Below, one piece after another: positions 9,218-16,624 of a stretch of DNA of 46,560 bases (positions within the stretch are counted from its first letter, which is position 1; every line of letters begins with the position of its first letter). The stretch lies in assembly GCA_002307145.1 (NCBI GenBank), contig DBTR01000081.1:1-46560 (forward strand), given 5' to 3'. The stretch is from Rhodospirillum sp. UBA1311 (GTDB taxonomy: Bacteria; Pseudomonadota; Alphaproteobacteria; Rhodospirillales; Rhodospirillaceae). The position numbers and the translations under genes are program-made. The notes under the pieces were generated by a model. That model saw nothing but the letters and a program-made list of their open reading frames with translations, was not told the origin of the DNA and did not search any database.

Positions 9218-10564
9218 TCAACCGCGGGCCGGGAGGCCCGCCTCGGCGACCGCCGCATCCAGAGCATCGCCCAGGCGTTCGACAATCGTGTCGATCGTCC
9301 CGGCGGTCGAGATGAACGGCGGCGCGAGCAAAACATGGTCGCCACGGACACCGTCAACGGTCCCGCCTGATGGGTATACCATTAAACCCCTTGCCATGGC
9401 CGCACGTTTTACACGCGCGTGGAGTTTTACTTGCGGGTCCAGGGTTTCCCGCGTGCCGCGATCGGCCACCAGTTCGAGCGCCTGGAACAGGCCGCGACCA
9501 CGGATGTCGCCGACCAGCGGATGATTGCCGAATCGCGCCACCAGGCCTTCGCGCAGGCGGGTTCCCATGGCCCGGACGTTGGCGAGGAGGTCGTCCCGCG
9601 CGATCACCTTTTGCACCGCGAGCGCGGCGGCGCAGGCCATCGCATGGCCCATGTAGGTGTGGCCGTGCTGGAAGAAGCCGGTGCCGTTCGCGAAGGCATC
9701 GAAGATCTTGCGCGACAGCAGCACCGCGCCGATCGGCTGGTAGCCGCCGCCCAGGCCTTTGGCGATGGTCATCAGGTCGGGCGCGATGCCTTCCTGCTCG
9801 CAGGCGTGCAGGGTGCCGGTGCGGCCCATGCCGCACATCACTTCGTCGAGAATCAAGAGTACGCCGTATTTGTCGCAGATCGCGCGGATGCGCTTGAAGT
9901 AATCGGCGACCGGCGGCACCGCGCCCGAAGTCGCCCCGACCACGGTTTCGGCGACGAACGCCATCACCGTCTCCGGCCCGACTTCGAGGAGCTTGGCTTC
10001 GAGCGCGTCGGCGGCACGCTGGGCGAAGGCCGCGTCGCTCTCGCCCGGGCGCTGGTGGCGATAGGCGTAGCACGGCGGAATGTGGTGGGTTTCGAGGAGG
10101 ATCGGCTGGTAGAGGGCGCGGCGCAGCATGTTGCCGCCCGCCGAGAGCGCGCCGACGGTGTTGCCGTGGTAGCTCTGTTCGCGCGCGATGATCTTGTGAC
10201 GTTGCGGCTGGCCGATCTCGACGAAGTACTGCCGCGCCATCTTGATCGCCGCCTCGACCGCCTCCGAACCGCCGGAGAGGAAGTAGACGTGGTCGAGGCC
10301 CTGCGGCGCGCCCGCGACGAGGCGGTCGGCCAGGGCTTCGGCGGGCTCGGAGGTGAAGAAGCCGGTGTGGGCGAAGGCGAGCGCGTCGGCCTGGGCCTTG
10401 ATCGCCGCGATCACCTCGGGGTGGCCGTGGCCGAGACAGGAGACCGCCGCGCCGCCCGAGGCGTCGATGTAGGCCTTGCCGTCGGCGTCGAACAGCTCGA
10501 CGCCCTTGCCGCCGACCGCGGTCGGCAGCGCACCCTGGATCTGGCGGTGCAGAATGTGAGTCAT
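9218..10564 (-). CDS. Class III pyridoxal-phosphate aminotransferase
   Basis: A 448-aa fold-type I PLP enzyme. Visible features are the SGGSEAVEAAIKMARQYF phosphate-binding region (about 97-114), SYHGNTVGAL (131-140), the cofactor-contacting LILDEVMCGMGRTG with D240, and the Schiff-base lysine K269 in TIAKGLGGGYQPIGA. This is the class that includes omega-amino acid:pyruvate and related transaminases, which move an amino group from a non-alpha amine to a keto acid. The gene starts 10 nt after rpiR with a ribosome binding site overlapping the rpiR stop, so the two are cotranscribed. With a TRAP-TAXI transporter downstream and a BKACE enzyme divergent, it probably converts an imported amino acid to a beta-keto acid. 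The exact substrate is unknown. Confidence 0.92.
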   Translation of the reverse strand: MTHILHRQIQGALPTAVGGKGVELFDADGKAYIDASGGAAVSCLGHGHPEVIAAIKAQADALAFAHTGFFTSEPAEALADRLVAGAPQGLDHVYFLSGGSEAVEAAIKMARQYFVEIGQPQRHKIIAREQSYHGNTVGALSAGGNMLRRALYQPILLETHHIPPCYAYRHQRPGESDAAFAQRAADALEAKLLEVGPETVMAFVAETVVGATSGAVPPVADYFKRIRAICDKYGVLLILDEVMCGMGRTGTLHACEQEGIAPDLMTIAKGLGGGYQPIGAVLLSRKIFDAFANGTGFFQHGHTYMGHAMACAAALAVQKVIARDDLLANVRAMGTRLREGLVARFGNHPLVGDIRGRGLFQALELVADRGTRETLDPQVKLHARVKRAAMARGLMVYPSGGTVDGVRGDHVLLAPPFISTAGTIDTIVERLGDALDAAVAEAGLPARG

Positions 10565-10574
10565 GATCGCTCCC

Positions 10575-11456
10575 TTAGGACTCTCGGTCCACCCAATGAA
10601 CCTGGCTCGCGGACAGATGCGCCTCGGTGTAGCCGAGGGCGGTCAGCGCCGCTTCGCCGCGCTTGCCCGCGATCAGCGCCGCGAGAATTTCGGCCACCGC
10701 GAAGGCGGCGGTCATCGATCGGAAAAATGCCGGGGACGCGCCGCCGCCGACGCAGATCGCATGGCCGGCGAGGCGCGCGAGCGGCGACACCGGGCTGTCG
10801 GTGATCGCGATCACCGCGACGCCGAGATCGGCGAGCCGCCGCGCGGTCTCGACGGTGGCCCGGGTATAGGGATCGAAGCCGAATACCAGCGCCGCATCGC
10901 CTTCCCGCGCCGCCCGCGCGCGATCGGCGAGCAACGCGCCCGCATCGTCGAGCAGCACCGCGCGGTCGTCGATCAGGCCGAGGAGATAGGTGGTGGTCCA
11001 GGCGAGCGGGAAGCTCGCGCGCAGACCGAGACAGAACAGGCGGGGTGCGGCCGCGAGTGCATCCGCCGCCACGCCGAGGCGCTCCAGCATCGCCGGCTGG
11101 CGCAGATCGGCGATCGCGGCGGCGACGTCGGCAAGGTGGTCCTCGGCGAGGCTGCTGTCGCCCTTCTGCCGCTGTTCCGCGATCTGGCGTCCGGCGCGCC
11201 CGGCGAAGCCGAGATCGCCCGCCCGGATCGCGGCCACGTAGATCTCGCGGATCGCATCGAAGCCGTCGTAGCCGAGGCGCTGGGCGAGCCGGGTCATGGT
11301 CGCGGGGAGAACGTGTGCGCGGCGCGCCTGCTCGCGCATGGTGAGAAGCGCGACGTCGTCCGGGTGGTCGACGAGGAACCGCGCCGCCGCCTTCATCTGC
11401 GGCGAAAGAGCGTCGAATTCTTCGAGAATGCGGCGGCTGAGCGGACCCTGGTCCAT
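10575..11456 (-). CDS. RpiR/MurR family transcriptional regulator
   Basis: A 293-aa regulator. The N-terminal RpiR-type helix-turn-helix (about 1-75) includes LTMREQARRAHVLPATMTRL and GYDGFDAIREIYVAAIR. A C-terminal SIS domain (about 125-265) has FCLGLRASFPLAWTT and VIAITDSPVSPLARLA. SIS domains usually bind phosphosugars, but many RpiR regulators control amino acid or organic acid catabolism. It is the first gene of the minus-strand cluster with the aminotransferase and TRAP genes and is divergent from the BKACE gene. It therefore likely controls both transcripts from the shared 109-nt intergenic region. Confidence 0.9.
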   Translation of the reverse strand: MDQGPLSRRILEEFDALSPQMKAAARFLVDHPDDVALLTMREQARRAHVLPATMTRLAQRLGYDGFDAIREIYVAAIRAGDLGFAGRAGRQIAEQRQKGDSSLAEDHLADVAAAIADLRQPAMLERLGVAADALAAAPRLFCLGLRASFPLAWTTTYLLGLIDDRAVLLDDAGALLADRARAAREGDAALVFGFDPYTRATVETARRLADLGVAVIAITDSPVSPLARLAGHAICVGGGASPAFFRSMTAAFAVAEILAALIAGKRGEAALTALGYTEAHLSASQVHWVDRES

Positions 11457-11475
11457 CGGCGGCTCCAGATTTCAA

Positions 11476-11511
11476 TGCATCAGAGATAGACGGAAAACCC
11501 CTGGTGATGCA
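11476..11511. promoter_or_regulatory. Candidate RpiR operator in divergent rpiR/BKACE promoter
   Basis: A 7-bp inverted repeat (TGCATCA at 11476-11482 and TGATGCA at 11505-11511) sits between the divergent starts of the RpiR regulator and the BKACE gene. Its position suits a shared operator. The assignment is based only on symmetry and location. Confidence 0.35.
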
Positions 11512-11565
11512 ATACTTGTTTCATTACCGGGCAACTATGATCCAAGTGTTCATTTTCGAGGCAGA

Positions 11566-12402
11566 ATGATGACAGAACAGGCACCTATAGCCGTCGCCGT
11601 GGCGCCCAATGGCGGCCGCCGCACCAAGGCGGACCACCCGGCGATTCCCCTCTCGCCGAAGGAACTCGGCGAGGCCGCCGCCGCCGCCCGCGCGGCGGGC
11701 GCGGCGATGATCCACGTCCACGTGCGCAAGCCCGACGGCACTCACCTCCTCGACGACGCCGCCTATCGGGACGCGATCGCCGGCATCGCCGCGCGGGTCG
11801 GCGACGGCTTGGTGATCCAGATCACCAGCGAGGCGCTGGGGCTCTATTCGCCGCCGGAGCAGATCGCGGTGGTCAAGGCGGTCGTGCCCGAGGCGGTGTC
11901 GCTCGCGCTGCGCGAGCTGTGCCCGACCGCCGCCGAGGAGACGGCGTTCGCCGAATTCCTGCTCTGGCTGAAGGCCAACGCCGTCGCGCCCCAGTTCATC
12001 CTCTACGCCGCCGAGGAGTTCGCCCGGCTGAACGCATTGATCCGGCGCGGCCTGGTGCCGTGGACCGATCCGCCGGTGCTGTTCGTGCTGGGCCGCTATA
12101 CCGCCGGGCAGACCTCCGCCCCCGCCGACCTGCTGCCCTTCCTCGCCCCCGGCCTGCGCCACCCCGGCCACTGGATGACCTGCGCCTTCGGCCGGTTCGA
12201 GACCGCCTGCGCCACCGCCGCCGCGCTGCTCGGTGGCCACGTCCGGGTCGGCTTTGAGAACAACCTCCACCTCCCCGATGGCCGCCTCGCCGCCGACAAC
12301 GCCGCCTCGATCGCGGCCACGGTCCGGGCGCTCGATGCCTGCGGCCTCGGGCTTGCCGATGCAGCCGGGTTGCGAAGCGCATGGGCCGCGTGCTTGCACT
12401 GA
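11566..12402 (+). CDS. BKACE family beta-keto acid cleavage enzyme (DUF849)
   Basis: A 278-aa protein of the 3-keto-5-aminohexanoate cleavage enzyme family. These Zn enzymes condense a beta-keto acid with acetyl-CoA to give acetoacetate and a new acyl-CoA. Visible signatures are the metal-binding HVH (H50, H52) in MIHVHVRKPDGTH and the C-terminal GHVRVGFENNLHLPDGRLA, where the family normally has VRVGxEDN. Of the two adjacent in-frame ATGs at 11566 and 11569, I use the first; the frame is open far upstream into the divergent rpiR gene but without support. Context with an aminotransferase and TRAP uptake suggests it cleaves the keto acid formed by transamination. Confidence 0.9.
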   Translation: MMTEQAPIAVAVAPNGGRRTKADHPAIPLSPKELGEAAAAARAAGAAMIHVHVRKPDGTHLLDDAAYRDAIAGIAARVGDGLVIQITSEALGLYSPPEQIAVVKAVVPEAVSLALRELCPTAAEETAFAEFLLWLKANAVAPQFILYAAEEFARLNALIRRGLVPWTDPPVLFVLGRYTAGQTSAPADLLPFLAPGLRHPGHWMTCAFGRFETACATAAALLGGHVRVGFENNLHLPDGRLAADNAASIAATVRALDACGLGLADAAGLRSAWAACLH

Positions 12403-12562
12403 ACCCTCACAACCGATGCGGCCTCACCGGGGTTTTCCGCAAGCATTAGGGTATGAAGAATTTGTGAAACACCTCACACATGAGATATCCTTGAGATAAC
12501 CGATTCGCCCTCCGGCTGGCTGGCGGGAAAGAGTCGGAAGCAAGAGTCTTCGGGAGTACCTC

Positions 12563-14758
12563 ATGGAACGCAAACGCTCAATCAAGGGTAAGATCGCGCT
12601 GATCGCCGGGCTCTGCCTGCTCGCCACGGCGGGCTCGACGGTCACGGGCAGCATTTTCGTCGGCAACGCCAACAACGCGTTCGTTTCCCAAAACGTCGCC
12701 GAAATCCTCGACCGCAAAACCAAGGACTACATGCAAAGCGTAGCCGCGCATCAGGCGCAGGCGCTCCAGAGCCATTTCGAAGACACCCTCCACGTGGCGC
12801 GCACCCTCGCGGGCACTTTCACCGTGCTCGCCCGCACTGGCGGCAACATCCTGCCGCGCGACGGCCGCCGCCCGATGCTGAGCAAGCTGCTGTTCCAGGC
12901 TCTCGAAGACAATCCCGGCTTCAACGGCACCTATTCGGCCTGGGAGCCCAACGCCCTCGACGGCAGCGACAGCACCTACGAAGGCGTCAAGCTGCTCGGC
13001 TCCGACGCCACCGGACGGATTCTCCCGTATTGGACGCGGGACGTCGCGACCGGAAAGATCGCGATCCAGCCCCTCGTCGAGTACGACAGCCGCGAACTTC
13101 ACCCCAACGGCGTGATGAAGGGGGGCTGGTATATCGGCCCGAAGGAAACCGGCAAGGAAAGCGTGCTCGGCCCATTGCCGTACGTGGTCCAGGGGCGGCA
13201 GGTCTTCCTCGCCACGATGTCGGTGCCGATCATCGTCAACTCCCAGTTCGTCGGCGTCGCGGGCACCGACTTCAATCTCGACTTCGTGCAGAAACTCGCC
13301 ACCGATGCGAATGCGAGGGTGTTCGGCGGCAAGGGCGCGATCGTGATCCTCTCCGATCTCGGCCTCGTCGTCGCCGACACCGCCGACCCGGGCCGGATCG
13401 GCAAATCCTTCGCCGACCAAAGCACGACCTTCGCCGCCGATCTCAAATTCATCAAAGACGGCGCGAGTTCGGTCGCCTGGAGCGCGGACGGCCAGACCCT
13501 GCGGGTATTCGCGCCGATCACCCTCGGCAACACCGGCAAGCCCTGGTCGGTGCTGATGACCGTGCCGCGCGGCGTGGTGATGGCCGAGGCCAGCGCGCTG
13601 CAAGCCTCCCTCGACGAACGCGCCGCAACCTCGCTGGTCTGGCAGGCCGGCGTCGGCATCGGCATCGCGGTTCTCGCGATCATCGCGATCTGGCTCGCGG
13701 CGGGAGGCATCAGCCGCCCGATCGTGGCGATGACCGGGGCGATGCGCCGCCTCGCCGACGGCGACCTCGCGGTCGACGTTCCGGCGCGCGGTCAATCCGA
13801 CGAAATCGGCCAGATGGCCGCCACGGTGCAGGTATTCAAGGACAACGCCCTCGAAATGCGCCGCCTGCAAGCCGAGCAGGACGCGCAAAAGGATCGCGCC
13901 GCCGCCGAGCGCCACCAGACCATGAACGCGCTCGCCGACAGCTTCGAATCGAGCGTGATGGGCATCGTCGAGGCGGTCACCAACCAGTCCACCGATCTCG
14001 AAACCTCGGCCCAGACCCTCTCGTCGGTCGCGAGCCAGACCGAGCAGCAGGCCGCGACCGTGGCCGCGGCCTCGGAACAGGCGTCGGTGAACGTCCAAAC
14101 CGTCGCCTCGGCGACCAACCAGCTTTCGGCTTCGGTCCAGGAAATCAGCCGCCGGGTCATCGAATCCGCGACGATCGCCAATGAGGCGGTCCGGGAGTCG
14201 GACCACGTCAACACCATCGTCACCGGGCTCGCGAGCGCGGTGCAGAAGATCGGCGAAGTGGTCAAGCTGATCACCGACATCGCGAGCCAGACCAACCTGC
14301 TCGCCCTGAACGCCACGATCGAGGCCGCGCGCGCGGGCGAAATGGGCAAGGGCTTCGCCGTGGTCGCGGGCGAAGTGAAGAACCTCGCCAACCAAACCGC
14401 CAAGGCCACCGAGGACATCGGCGCCCAGATCGGCGCGGTTCAGGGCGCGACCAACGACGCCGTCGAGGCGATTCGCACCATCTCGACCACCATCGGCAAG
14501 GTCAACCAGATCTCCACCGCGATCTCGGCGGCGATCGAGGAACAAGGCGCGGCGACCCAGGAAATCGCCCGCAACGTCCAGGAGGCGGCGGCGGGCGTGG
14601 GCGAGGTCTCGGTCAACATCGCGAGCGTCACCCAGGCTTCCTCGGAAACCGGGAGCGCATCGTCGCAGGTGCTGGTTTCGGCGCGCCAGCTCTCCGAGCT
14701 CGCCGAGCGCCTCCGCGCCGACGTCGGCGCGTTCATCACCTCGGTGCGCCAGGCCTGA
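12563..14758 (+). CDS. Methyl-accepting chemotaxis protein
   Basis: A 731-aa transmembrane chemoreceptor. A first membrane helix at about residues 11-30 is followed by a long periplasmic Cache-type sensor (about 40-350), which includes ARTLAGTFTVLARTGGN, TRDVATGKIAIQPLVEYDSR and GVAGTDFNLDFVQKL. A second helix lies at about 357-378, then a HAMP domain and a cytoplasmic signalling coiled coil. The conserved hairpin tip is present: DIASQTNLLALNATIEAARA, then GKGFAVVAGEVKNLA (from about residue 572). Cache sensors often bind amino or organic acids. No chemotaxis genes are adjacent, so it is an orphan receptor. ATG 12563 follows a GGGAGTACCTC sequence that can serve as the ribosome binding site. 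Confidence 0.93.
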   Translation: MERKRSIKGKIALIAGLCLLATAGSTVTGSIFVGNANNAFVSQNVAEILDRKTKDYMQSVAAHQAQALQSHFEDTLHVARTLAGTFTVLARTGGNILPRDGRRPMLSKLLFQALEDNPGFNGTYSAWEPNALDGSDSTYEGVKLLGSDATGRILPYWTRDVATGKIAIQPLVEYDSRELHPNGVMKGGWYIGPKETGKESVLGPLPYVVQGRQVFLATMSVPIIVNSQFVGVAGTDFNLDFVQKLATDANARVFGGKGAIVILSDLGLVVADTADPGRIGKSFADQSTTFAADLKFIKDGASSVAWSADGQTLRVFAPITLGNTGKPWSVLMTVPRGVVMAEASALQASLDERAATSLVWQAGVGIGIAVLAIIAIWLAAGGISRPIVAMTGAMRRLADGDLAVDVPARGQSDEIGQMAATVQVFKDNALEMRRLQAEQDAQKDRAAAERHQTMNALADSFESSVMGIVEAVTNQSTDLETSAQTLSSVASQTEQQAATVAAASEQASVNVQTVASATNQLSASVQEISRRVIESATIANEAVRESDHVNTIVTGLASAVQKIGEVVKLITDIASQTNLLALNATIEAARAGEMGKGFAVVAGEVKNLANQTAKATEDIGAQIGAVQGATNDAVEAIRTISTTIGKVNQISTAISAAIEEQGAATQEIARNVQEAAAGVGEVSVNIASVTQASSETGSASSQVLVSARQLSELAERLRADVGAFITSVRQA

Positions 14759-14768
14759 CGCGCAAATC

Positions 14769-14796
14769 CGGGAGGCCGCCGCGCCGGCGGCCTCCC
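14769..14796 (+). terminator. Terminator-like hairpin after the chemoreceptor
   Basis: An 11-bp GC-rich stem (GGGAGGCCGCC / GGCGGCCTCCC) follows the chemoreceptor stop by about 10 nt. The tail is only GTTGTGAC, so the U-tract is weak. Confidence 0.55.
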
Positions 14797-14847
14797 GTTG
14801 TGACCCCAGGCACTAAGGTATCTGTAAAAGCGATTGCGTTCGACTGT

Positions 14848-14860
14848 GCAATATATTGGC
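14848..14860. promoter_or_regulatory. Palindromic AT box ahead of small transcription unit
   Basis: The palindrome CAATATATTG (14849-14858) inside GCAATATATTGGC stands out in GC-rich DNA. Similar boxes occur at 15173-15185 (TCCATATATTGGA) and 16555-16565 (CCAGATATTGG), each ahead of another small ORF beside the twin LysR genes. It may be a LysR operator, or simply a shared -10-like TATATT element. Confidence 0.4.
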
Positions 14861-14998
14861 TATCGTGGCCGAAATCGTCGATACCTGCATCAGGTCGTTC
14901 GGGGCTTTTCCCCCCTTCCCCCAGGGGCTCCCCCTCCCCAAAAGTCCCGGACGACCCGCATCCTACCCGGGTGCTCTTCCCGAAGCAGCAGGATCGAA

Positions 14999-15112
14999 AT
15001 GGCCTACCACGACCCGAACCCGGCATCCCCCATGCCGGTGAAGACCACCGGAAGGTTCCACCCTTCCGGCCGAACCACCCCGCAAGCCCACACACCCGAA
15101 CCGCGCAGCTGA
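14999..15112 (+). CDS. Putative 37-aa peptide or structured leader/sRNA
   Basis: ATG 14999 follows AGCAGGATCGAA, which gives a possible ribosome binding site, and opens a 37-codon frame rich in Pro, Thr and His. The frame ends 13 nt before the 5' arm of a T-tailed terminator closes into its loop. I do not recognise the peptide. The same DNA forms three adjacent hairpins (15020-15038, 15035-15051, 15048-15069), the middle one mutually exclusive with the other two, so the transcript may instead be a structured RNA. It forms its own short transcription unit between the chemoreceptor and the two related micro-ORFs. Confidence 0.35.
   Translation: MAYHDPNPASPMPVKTTGRFHPSGRTTPQAHTPEPRS
15020..15069 (+). 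ncRNA. Candidate switching RNA structure: three overlapping hairpins
   Basis: Hairpin 1: CCGGCAT / ATGCCGG, 7 bp, 15020-15038. Hairpin 2: CCGGT / ACCGG, 5 bp, 15035-15051. Hairpin 3: CCGGAAGG / CCTTCCGG, 8 bp, 15048-15069. Hairpin 2 uses the CCGG of hairpin 1's 3' arm and the CCGG of hairpin 3's 5' arm, so it competes with both. A T-tailed terminator follows at 15099-15130. Such a layout is typical of regulatory RNA, but no known riboswitch class is recognised. Confidence 0.4.
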
Positions 15113-15130
15113 TCGCCGCGCGGTTTTTTC
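15099..15130 (+). terminator. Rho-independent terminator
   Basis: Stem AACCGCGC / GCGCGGTT followed by a run of six T. It closes the short transcription unit containing the 37-codon ORF. Confidence 0.8.
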
Positions 15131-15172
15131 TTGCCCATCCCCCGATTGGTAAAACGTCTCAACAACGACTGG

Positions 15173-15185
15173 TCCATATATTGGA
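15173..15185. promoter_or_regulatory. LysR-type T-N11-A box ahead of the paired micro-ORFs
   Basis: TCCATATATTGGA has LysR T-N11-A geometry with TCCA/TGGA dyad ends. It lies about 95 nt upstream of the first of two related micro-ORFs and matches CCAGATATTGG at 16555-16565 in 10 of 11 positions. Confidence 0.4.
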
Positions 15186-15278
15186 TAATTTCGAAGCTTT
15201 AGCCGATATTGAAGTTGTACCGGGAACCACCGGACACCTCGCCGGAAGCCTCCGGCACCACGATAAAGGACATTCGAT

Positions 15279-15362
15279 ATGACCAACGCTTCCCCGAAGA
15301 CCGACGAAACCAGCTACCTCGTCTCGGCGACCCTCTCCCGCGCCCAGAGCACGCTCGACTAA
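15279..15362 (+). CDS. 27-aa micropeptide A (paralogue of the next ORF)
   Basis: A 27-codon ORF starting at ATG 15279 after AAAGGA at 15264-15270, a good ribosome binding site. Its second half, DETSYLVSATLSRAQSTLD, aligns without gaps with DETSFLISATLHRAQGTLD in the next ORF, and both end at exactly the same TLD-stop. The N-termini also correspond (MTNASP and MSNTAP). Fifteen of nineteen C-terminal positions are identical and several differences are conservative, which strongly suggests real, duplicated coding sequence. No family is recognised. It has no cysteine, no membrane helix and no signal peptide. No RiPP maturation enzyme is visible nearby. Confidence 0.6.
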   Translation: MTNASPKTDETSYLVSATLSRAQSTLD

Positions 15363-15412
15363 CCGGTCAAAAGCCACCGCGTTTCAGCCAGTTCAGTTCC
15401 AGGAGACACACG

Positions 15413-15514
15413 ATGAGCAACACCGCCCCGCAGACCTCGACCACCCGTACCGAAGACGAGACCAGCTTCCTGATCTCCGCGACCCTGCACCGCGCCCAGG
15501 GCACCCTCGACTAA
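15413..15514 (+). CDS. 33-aa micropeptide B (paralogue of the previous ORF)
   Basis: A 33-codon ORF at ATG 15413 preceded by AGGAGA, a near-ideal ribosome binding site 6-7 nt upstream. It shares the C-terminal core DETS[FY]L[IV]SATLxRAQxTLD with the ORF 50 nt upstream, and has six extra residues in the N-terminal Thr-rich part. A T-tailed terminator follows at 15571-15611, so the two micropeptides form a self-contained bicistronic unit. Function unknown; candidates are a secreted signal, a small regulator, or a precursor peptide. Confidence 0.62.
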   Translation: MSNTAPQTSTTRTEDETSFLISATLHRAQGTLD

Positions 15515-15570
15515 CCGCTCCGCCGCACGAACCACCTGGCGCACGGTCGATCGCAATCCCGTCGCCATTC

Positions 15571-15611
15571 AGCGCCCCTCGCCGCACGTCGGCCGGGGCG
15601 CTTAAATTTTT
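15571..15611. terminator. Terminator between micropeptide unit and convergent LysR gene
   Basis: Stem AGCGCCCC / GGGGCGCT (15571-15578 and 15595-15602) is followed by TAAATTTTT on the plus strand. It ends the micropeptide transcript just before the convergent LysR stop codon. Confidence 0.7.
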
Positions 15612-16504
15612 CAGGCCTTCCGCGTCGAATCCACGGCCATCGCCATGAAGTTCCGCGCCGCGATGCCCCGTTCGCCGCGACGCATCGCACAGGCGAGCCG
15701 CGCCACCGGCGCCTGACCCTCGATCGCGAGGTAGGCGACCCCCGCCACCCGCACCTGCGCCATCGAGCGCGGCACCACCGAAACCCCCATTTCCGCCGCC
15801 ACCAGGTTGACCACCGAGGCCATCTGCGGCGCTTCCTGCACCAGATTCGGCGCAAAGCCCAACTGGCGGCAGTGGAGCAGCACCTCTTCGTAGAGGCCGA
15901 GGCAGACGGCGCGCGGATAGAGCACGAACGGCTCGTGTTCGAGCGCCGCCAGGGGCGCGCTGGTCTGCCGTGCCAGGGGATGGGCCGTGGGCGCGGCGAT
16001 CAGCATCGGTTCGTCGGCGAAGCGGTGCAGCTTCAGCCCCTCCGGATCGTCCTCGGCGGGACGGATGAAGGCGACGTCGAGTTCGCCCGAATGGAGCCGC
16101 TCGATCAGCTGCACGGTATTGATTTCGCTCAACGAAAGATCGAGAGACGGGTACGCGCGGCGAAACCCCCGGATCAGCGACGGCACCAGCGGATTGAACG
16201 CCGCCGAGCCGGTGAAGCCGACCCGGAGCCGCCCGGTCTCACCACGCGCCGCGCGCTGCGCCGCAACCTTGGCCTGCTCCGCCTTGACCAGGATGCCGCG
16301 CGCGATGTCGAGGAAGGCGCGGCCCGCCTCGGTGAGTTCCGCGCCGTGCGGCACGCGATGGAACAGCGGCGCGCCGATCTCCGCCTCAAGATCGCGGATC
16401 TGCTGGCTCAACGGCGGCTGGCCGATGCCGACCTTCGCCGCGGCGCGGGTGAAGTTGCTCTCCTCGGCGACCGCCAGGAAATATCGAATGTGCCGCAACT
16501 CCAT
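15611..16504 (-). CDS. LysR family transcriptional regulator (twin 1)
   Basis: A 297-aa LysR regulator: an N-terminal winged helix-turn-helix (MELRHIRYFLAVAEESNFTR, then GIGQPPLSQQIRDLE) and a C-terminal type 2 periplasmic-fold effector domain from about residue 90. The frame runs further upstream, but MELRH at 16504 is the canonical start of this CatM/BenM-like subgroup. It is closely paralogous to the LysR encoded at 16727-17626: the first 60 residues differ at only a few positions, while the effector domain has diverged. It is divergent from a small ORF at 16625 and convergent with the micropeptide pair. Its inducer is unknown. Confidence 0.93.
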   Translation of the reverse strand: MELRHIRYFLAVAEESNFTRAAAKVGIGQPPLSQQIRDLEAEIGAPLFHRVPHGAELTEAGRAFLDIARGILVKAEQAKVAAQRAARGETGRLRVGFTGSAAFNPLVPSLIRGFRRAYPSLDLSLSEINTVQLIERLHSGELDVAFIRPAEDDPEGLKLHRFADEPMLIAAPTAHPLARQTSAPLAALEHEPFVLYPRAVCLGLYEEVLLHCRQLGFAPNLVQEAPQMASVVNLVAAEMGVSVVPRSMAQVRVAGVAYLAIEGQAPVARLACAMRRGERGIAARNFMAMAVDSTRKA

Positions 16505-16535
16505 CGTCGTCCTCTCCGTCTCGACATCTAAAAAA

Positions 16536-16565
16536 CCAATAGCGAAAGCCGAAGCCAGATATTGG
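16536..16565. promoter_or_regulatory. Candidate LysR operator between lysR twin 1 and small ORF
   Basis: A dyad CCAATA (16536-16541) / TATTGG (16560-16565) lies between the divergent starts of the LysR gene (16504) and a 26-codon ORF (16625). Its right half is part of CCAGATATTGG, which resembles boxes at 14848 and 15173. LysR proteins usually bind such dyads next to their own gene. Confidence 0.45.
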
Positions 16566-16624
16566 ACCCACGGACCGGCGGGTTCGATACTTGGCGACGA
16601 TCCCGCCCAGCCAGGAGTCCGCAA

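Noticed and set aside
14834..15112. 92-codon frame as a single small protein
   Set aside because: The first 55 codons cross an AT box and pyrimidine-rich leader with no initiation signal. Only the last 37 codons from 14999 have a plausible start.
15279..15514. Micropeptides as PqqA- or mycofactocin-type cofactor precursors
   Set aside because: They lack the Glu/Tyr or Val-Tyr signatures of those precursors, and no radical SAM or other maturation gene is nearby.
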